A stretch of DNA of 64,000 nt, taken from Streptomyces sp. MMG1533 (GTDB lineage: Bacteria; Actinomycetota; Actinomycetes; Streptomycetales; Streptomycetaceae). Position numbers and translations under genes: made by a program. The DNA lies in assembly GCF_001279775.1 (NCBI RefSeq), contig NZ_LGDG01000284.1:1-64000 (forward strand). Direction: 5' to 3'. The notes beneath the pieces were generated by a model that made no database searches, was not told the origin of the DNA, and saw only the letters and a program-made list of their open reading frames with translations. Shown one piece after another: positions 63,640 to 64,000 of the stretch; the first letter of the stretch is position 1, and each line of letters opens with the position of its first letter.

Positions 63640-64000
63640 TCATGCGCCTCTTTCCCACGCCGGGTCGGGCGGGTCGGGCGAATCCGCTGAATCCGCTGAA
63701 TCCGCCAAAGATACGGCCAAGGTGCGCAGCGCCGTGCGCAGCCGGGTCTTGGCGGTGCCCTCGGGGATGCCGAGCTCGACTGCGGCCTGCCGGTAGGTGC
63801 GGCCCGCGAAGTAGGCGAGGTGCACGACCTCCCGTTGCGGCTGCGGTAGTTCGGCGAGCGCGGAGTGCAGCAGCAGGGAGCGTTCCCGGTCGACGACCGC
63901 CTCGTCGGGGCCGGGAGCGGCGTCGGGGATCGTGTGCAGCGCGGCGTCGTCGGCGCGGGCGTCCTTGCGGTGCCGGGCCTCGCTGCGCACCCAGTCGACG
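63640..64000 (-). CDS. ECF-type RNA polymerase sigma factor, 5' end beyond window
   Basis: The frame is open to the right edge. The visible 119 residues include sigma region 4: HSALAELPQPQREVVHLAYFAGRTYRQAAVELGIPEGTAKTRL (partly quoted as QREVVHLAYFAGRTYRQAA), with the HTH. The C-terminus has a short repeat ADSADSADS from a tandem 9-base DNA repeat at 63679-63705. It likely pairs with the anti-sigma gene just downstream. Region 2 is outside the window. Confidence 0.82.
   Translation of the reverse strand, partial: VDWVRSEARHRKDARADDAALHTIPDAAPGPDEAVVDRERSLLLHSALAELPQPQREVVHLAYFAGRTYRQAAVELGIPEGTAKTRLRTALRTLAVSLADSADSADSPDPPDPAWERGA

Overview
The window is a chromosomal segment of a high-GC actinomycete, almost certainly Streptomyces. 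The evidence is very high third-position GC, frequent GTG starts with 4-base ATGA/GTGA overlaps, envelope-stress, cobalamin and ectoine genes typical of the genus, and a gene order (pit, cobD-cobC, LAETG-anchored protein, ectABCD) that matches from memory the S. coelicolor SCO1845-SCO1867 region. I ran no database search; family names come from recognisable motifs.

Layout. 1-5.8 kb: a truncated VIT/CCC1-type membrane protein, a DEDDh exonuclease with a C-terminal BRCT-like domain, a small Cys-rich protein, a SURF1 protein, a GH15 hydrolase and an SDR protein that lacks the usual catalytic Tyr/Lys. 5.8-9 kb: an envelope-stress operon (two Asp23/Gls24 proteins, AmaP, a DUF6286-like protein and a tiny membrane protein) with a divergent hypothetical gene. 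9-17.6 kb: enoyl-CoA hydratase, a small HTH protein, an ABC-F ATPase, a VOC protein, a hypothetical protein, an alpha/beta hydrolase followed by a 25-bp tandem repeat array, a class II aldolase and a secreted GH25 lysozyme with a structured leader.

17.6-37.7 kb: a low-affinity phosphate transporter behind a clear PHO box, then a perfect 36-bp palindrome, a cobalamin riboswitch, a short leader reading frame and a tightly coupled cobalamin operon (cobD, cobQ, cobN, fused chelatase subunit, cobO, cobB, cobI). A ZIP-type metal transporter lies on the opposite strand, and the operon resumes with cobM, cobL, cbiG-cobJ, cobH, cbiX and cobC. The set mixes aerobic-type and anaerobic-type enzymes. Several steps (SUMT, CobG, CobK, CobF/CbiD, CobP, CobS/V, CobT) are not in the window.

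37.6-44.3 kb: an accessory sugar-uptake module on the minus strand (two permeases, lipoprotein, LacI regulator, DUF2264 protein, no ATPase) with a LacI-type operator. 44.4-53.2 kb: an LADTG-anchored surface protein and a 2,349-residue RHS polymorphic toxin with a HINT domain and a C-terminal deaminase, followed by a SUKH-4-like immunity gene behind a strong hairpin. 53.2-57.6 kb: amidohydrolase, PIG-L deacetylase and a polar amino-acid ABC transporter with a good promoter. 57.9-62.6 kb: a class V aminotransferase and the complete ectABCD cluster for ectoine and hydroxyectoine. The window ends with an anti-sigma-like protein and a truncated ECF sigma factor on the minus strand.

The most interesting items are the toxin/immunity pair, the same repetitive element both inside cobB and upstream of the ectoine genes, the hairpin-forming tandem repeats at 14.5 kb, the leader frame after the riboswitch, and the structured lysozyme leader.
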